Shown: positions 62,030 to 64,000 of the stretch, in pieces
Position numbering within the stretch: the stretch's first letter is position 1
Layout: every line of letters begins with the position of its first letter
Source: Rhodothermaceae bacterium
Lineage (GTDB): Bacteria; Bacteroidota; Rhodothermia; Rhodothermales; Bin80
Assembly (NCBI GenBank): GCA_009838195.1
Contig: VXSC01000032.1
Location: forward strand, 1-64,000
DNA length: 64,000 nt
Direction of reading: 5' to 3'
Translations under genes and position numbers: made by a program
The notes under the pieces: generated by a model
Told to the model about the DNA's origin: nothing
The model's input: only the letters and a program-made list of their open reading frames with translations
Databases searched by the model: none

Positions 62030-63809
62030 GATCTGCCATTCGCTGGTCGAACCGTCTGTTCAACTCTTCAAGTGTAACTCGAATAAGCGTTGGCTTTCCC
62101 CCCGGAGTACGGTAGGGTTCGTTACATTCAAAAAGACGGTCAATCAGTGTCCTCATCTCCTCATCACTCAACTTTACTCCTGGCTGTATCGCACCGCGTG
62201 TGGCGAGACTACGGGCCATTTTCTCCTCTGCCGGAAGAGGGGCTAACTCCGTCTCAGAACTCTCCTTATATCCATCAAGAATAGACTGAAGAAGCTCTTT
62301 TTCCGCCCCGACTCGTATGTGTGAGGGTACTCCACGGACGGTCACCGTACGGTTTTCAGAGATTGAATAATCAAACCCAAGTGCTTTTGCCAGTGGATCC
62401 AGTTCACGTAAGAGCTGACAGTCCTGCTGCGTCAAACAGATCAAGTGATGAAACAGGAGTTGTTGTGACAAACCTGCCCCCGAGCGTAGATCTTCTAAAG
62501 CATTCTCAAAGAGGATCCGTTGATGGGCAGCATACTGATCTACCACCAGGATCCCATTACTGAGTTGCGTGAGAATGTAAGAATCCTGTAGCTGCCATAA
62601 AAACCCAGACGGCTTGGGGTCCGCTCCGCTGGGCAACCGGCTCGGCTCCACTTCATAGACAATTGAAGTCTGATGACCATGCAAGGCTGGCAACTCATCC
62701 GCACGGGCCGGTGGACTCCAAGAACTGGATGAATCTGATCGTTCCTGCTGAAAACTCAACGAGGAAACTGCACCGGGGTGCTGAGGAATCAACTCAGCGA
62801 CCCCCAAGGCTCTCCTGCAGATCGCCTGTATAAAATTATAGACTCCCCGGTCATCATCAAATCGAACCTCAATCTTTGAAGGGTGCACATTCACATCAAC
62901 ATTCCGGGGATCAACATTTAGGAATAGTGCATACGCAGGCTTTTGCCCCTCTGGAAGAATCGCATCATACGCTGACCTGATTGCATGATTTAAGCTGGGG
63001 CTTTTGATCGGCCTCCCATTCACAAATAGATATTGATTTTTCCGGGATTTTCGCGCATGCTCAGGATGTGTCAGAAATCCCGATGCAGAGATATAGCTGG
63101 TTCCTTCATCGACCTGCACAAGGTGTCGAGCCACTTTAGATCCGAGGACCACACGGAGACGTTCCCGGAGTGCATCCAGAAAATTCTCGGCGCGTGATCC
63201 GGCAAGCCGATACACCTCTTGTTTTTCATGCTCTAATCTAAATGCAGTCCATGGGTTTGCCAAGGCGCAGGTAACAAAAACTTCCGATATATGCCGGAAT
63301 TCTGTGGTTGGTGCTTTTAGGAAACTCCGCCGCGCCGGGACATTGAAGAAGAGATTCCGAACATTAATCGTTGTCCCCACAGCTGTGGCACACGGAGAGG
63401 TTTCAATGACTTCCCCCCCTTCAATGCGCACATGAGTCCCCTCCGTGCCTTCCTGCCTCTTTGTCTTCAATGATACTTGGGCAATCGCGGCGATTGATGC
63501 TAAAGCTTCGCCTCGAAAACCCAGCGTTCGGATATTTTCTAAATCCTCAGCCTGCGCAATCTTACTGGTTGCATGACGCTCAAAGCACTGAGCAGCATCC
63601 TGTGAGCTCATCCCGGTCCCGTTATCTCTGACCTGGATCAGGTTACTCCCAGATGCTTTGATCAAGACAGAAATGTCTGTCGCACCTGCATCAATTGCAT
63701 TCTCAAGCAATTCCTTGACCGCCGATGCAGGGCGCTGAACAACCTCACCAGCTGCAATCTTATTGGCCAGCTCAATAGGCATTCGCCTGATTTGCGCCGC
63801 TTGCTCCAT
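62001..63809 (-). CDS. mutL: DNA mismatch repair protein MutL
   Basis: A 602-residue GHKL ATPase that links MutS to strand removal. MPIELANKIAAGEVVQRPASAVKELLENAIDAG (motif I), VRDNGTGMSSQDA (motif II), TLGFRGEALASIAAIA (motif III), and the C-terminal domain with QYAAHQRILFE. The endonuclease motif DQHAxxExxE is not evident: the C-terminal QYAAHQRILFE lacks the Asp-Gln-His-Ala form, so a nicking activity is doubtful. I start at 63809, just before the conserved MPIELA block; the longer frame to 63911 has no family sequence. Confidence 0.94.
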   Translation of the reverse strand: MEQAAQIRRMPIELANKIAAGEVVQRPASAVKELLENAIDAGATDISVLIKASGSNLIQVRDNGTGMSSQDAAQCFERHATSKIAQAEDLENIRTLGFRGEALASIAAIAQVSLKTKRQEGTEGTHVRIEGGEVIETSPCATAVGTTINVRNLFFNVPARRSFLKAPTTEFRHISEVFVTCALANPWTAFRLEHEKQEVYRLAGSRAENFLDALRERLRVVLGSKVARHLVQVDEGTSYISASGFLTHPEHARKSRKNQYLFVNGRPIKSPSLNHAIRSAYDAILPEGQKPAYALFLNVDPRNVDVNVHPSKIEVRFDDDRGVYNFIQAICRRALGVAELIPQHPGAVSSLSFQQERSDSSSSWSPPARADELPALHGHQTSIVYEVEPSRLPSGADPKPSGFLWQLQDSYILTQLSNGILVVDQYAAHQRILFENALEDLRSGAGLSQQLLFHHLICLTQQDCQLLRELDPLAKALGFDYSISENRTVTVRGVPSHIRVGAEKELLQSILDGYKESSETELAPLPAEEKMARSLATRGAIQPGVKLSDEEMRTLIDRLFECNEPYRTPGGKPTLIRVTLEELNRRFDQRMADHGEPDEIIP

Positions 63810-63819
63810 GAATGCTGAT

Positions 63820-64000
63820 CTAACGTCCGAGTGCGTTGTAGATATAAAAGGCAGTAAGCAATAGTGCCAAGAGATAAAAAAGAGCGATCGGACTGCGTCG
63901 ACGACGGACACGACTCTGAATTCTCATGCGCCGCTTCAAACTATCATCCTTCCTAGGATCATAATAACGAGGCGTATAATCAAATTTTCTCGGTCGTACT
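63820..64000 (-). CDS. Small membrane protein, C-terminal part (cut by window edge)
   Basis: Reading minus from the window edge, an open frame gives 59 residues ending at TAG (63820-63822), 10 bp before the mutL start. The visible part is a charged stretch (KFDYTPRYYDPRKDD, then RRRMRIQSRVRRRR-like basic run) followed by one hydrophobic segment (SPIALFYLLALLLTAFYIYNALG). It would be a single-pass membrane protein with a basic cytoplasmic tail. I do not recognise the family; the true start lies outside the window. It is probably the first gene of the mutL unit. Confidence 0.7.
   Translation of the reverse strand, partial: VRPRKFDYTPRYYDPRKDDSLKRRMRIQSRVRRRRSPIALFYLLALLLTAFYIYNALGR

Overview
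The window reads as chromosomal DNA of a member of the Bacteroidota/Rhodothermota group, probably a marine or other aquatic heterotroph. The supports are a subtilase ending in a type IX secretion (por-type) sorting domain, a Bacteroidetes-type arginine pathway with an acyl-ornithine carbamoyltransferase, a cyclically permuted mutarotase fused to a sodium symporter, several 6-bladed beta-propeller and LVIVD-type exported proteins, and a very large outer-membrane beta-barrel protein. No rRNA, tRNA, CRISPR array, transposase or integrase was found.

Layout. 1-1.9 kb: a GC-rich SDR oxidoreductase that looks foreign, then about 780 bp without a gene except a strong minus-strand terminator. 1.9-13.5 kb (minus): HU-like protein, zinc-ribbon/TPR protein, molybdate uptake (modA, modB, no modC), TPM protein, a 1165-residue beta-barrel protein carrying a G10 tract near its 3' end, DUF305 and LVIVD proteins, a nucleoside-symporter-type MFS protein and a DUF1080 glycosidase-like protein. 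13.9-18.7 kb (plus): PEP carboxylase, then an AAA ATPase / DUF4276 pair resembling two-gene phage-defence modules. 18.9-21.9 kb (minus): alpha/beta hydrolase, endonuclease/exonuclease/phosphatase protein, moaA. 22.1-28.3 kb (plus): a tightly overlapping argG-argC-argD-argF'-argB-argE' operon. 28.5-31.2 kb (plus): pabB-pabA-pabC. 31.3-36.5 kb (minus): a sialic acid unit of mutarotase-symporter fusion, N-acetylneuraminate lyase and sialidase. 36.7-39.9 kb: secreted subtilase. 40.1-49.7 kb (minus): ilvB-ilvN-ilvC-leuB-leuA-leuC-leuD-cimA. 50-56.2 kb (minus): an NHL-type propeller protein, purD, mutS and a polysaccharide deacetylase. 56.3-58.5 kb: HD phosphohydrolase converging on a Tat-exported sugar isomerase-like protein. 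58.8-64 kb (minus): propeller lipoprotein-like gene, hpt, tilS, mutL and the 3' end of a small membrane protein cut by the window edge.

How the genes work together. The arg operon makes arginine through an acylated citrulline; the residue that separates acetyl- from succinyl-ornithine enzymes is Val, which predicts the succinyl route. The ilv/leu operon covers leucine and, through citramalate synthase, a threonine-independent entry to isoleucine using the same LeuCDB enzymes. The sialic acid unit would release, mutarotate, import and cleave sialic acid, although the kinase and epimerase steps are not here. PabABC supplies p-aminobenzoate for folate. moaA and modAB both serve molybdenum cofactor enzymes.

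The most interesting candidates are the mutarotase-symporter fusion, the AAA/DUF4276 pair, the G10 tract in the large beta-barrel gene, and the substrate-switch residue in ArgF'. All calls come from reading the sequence; no database search was run.
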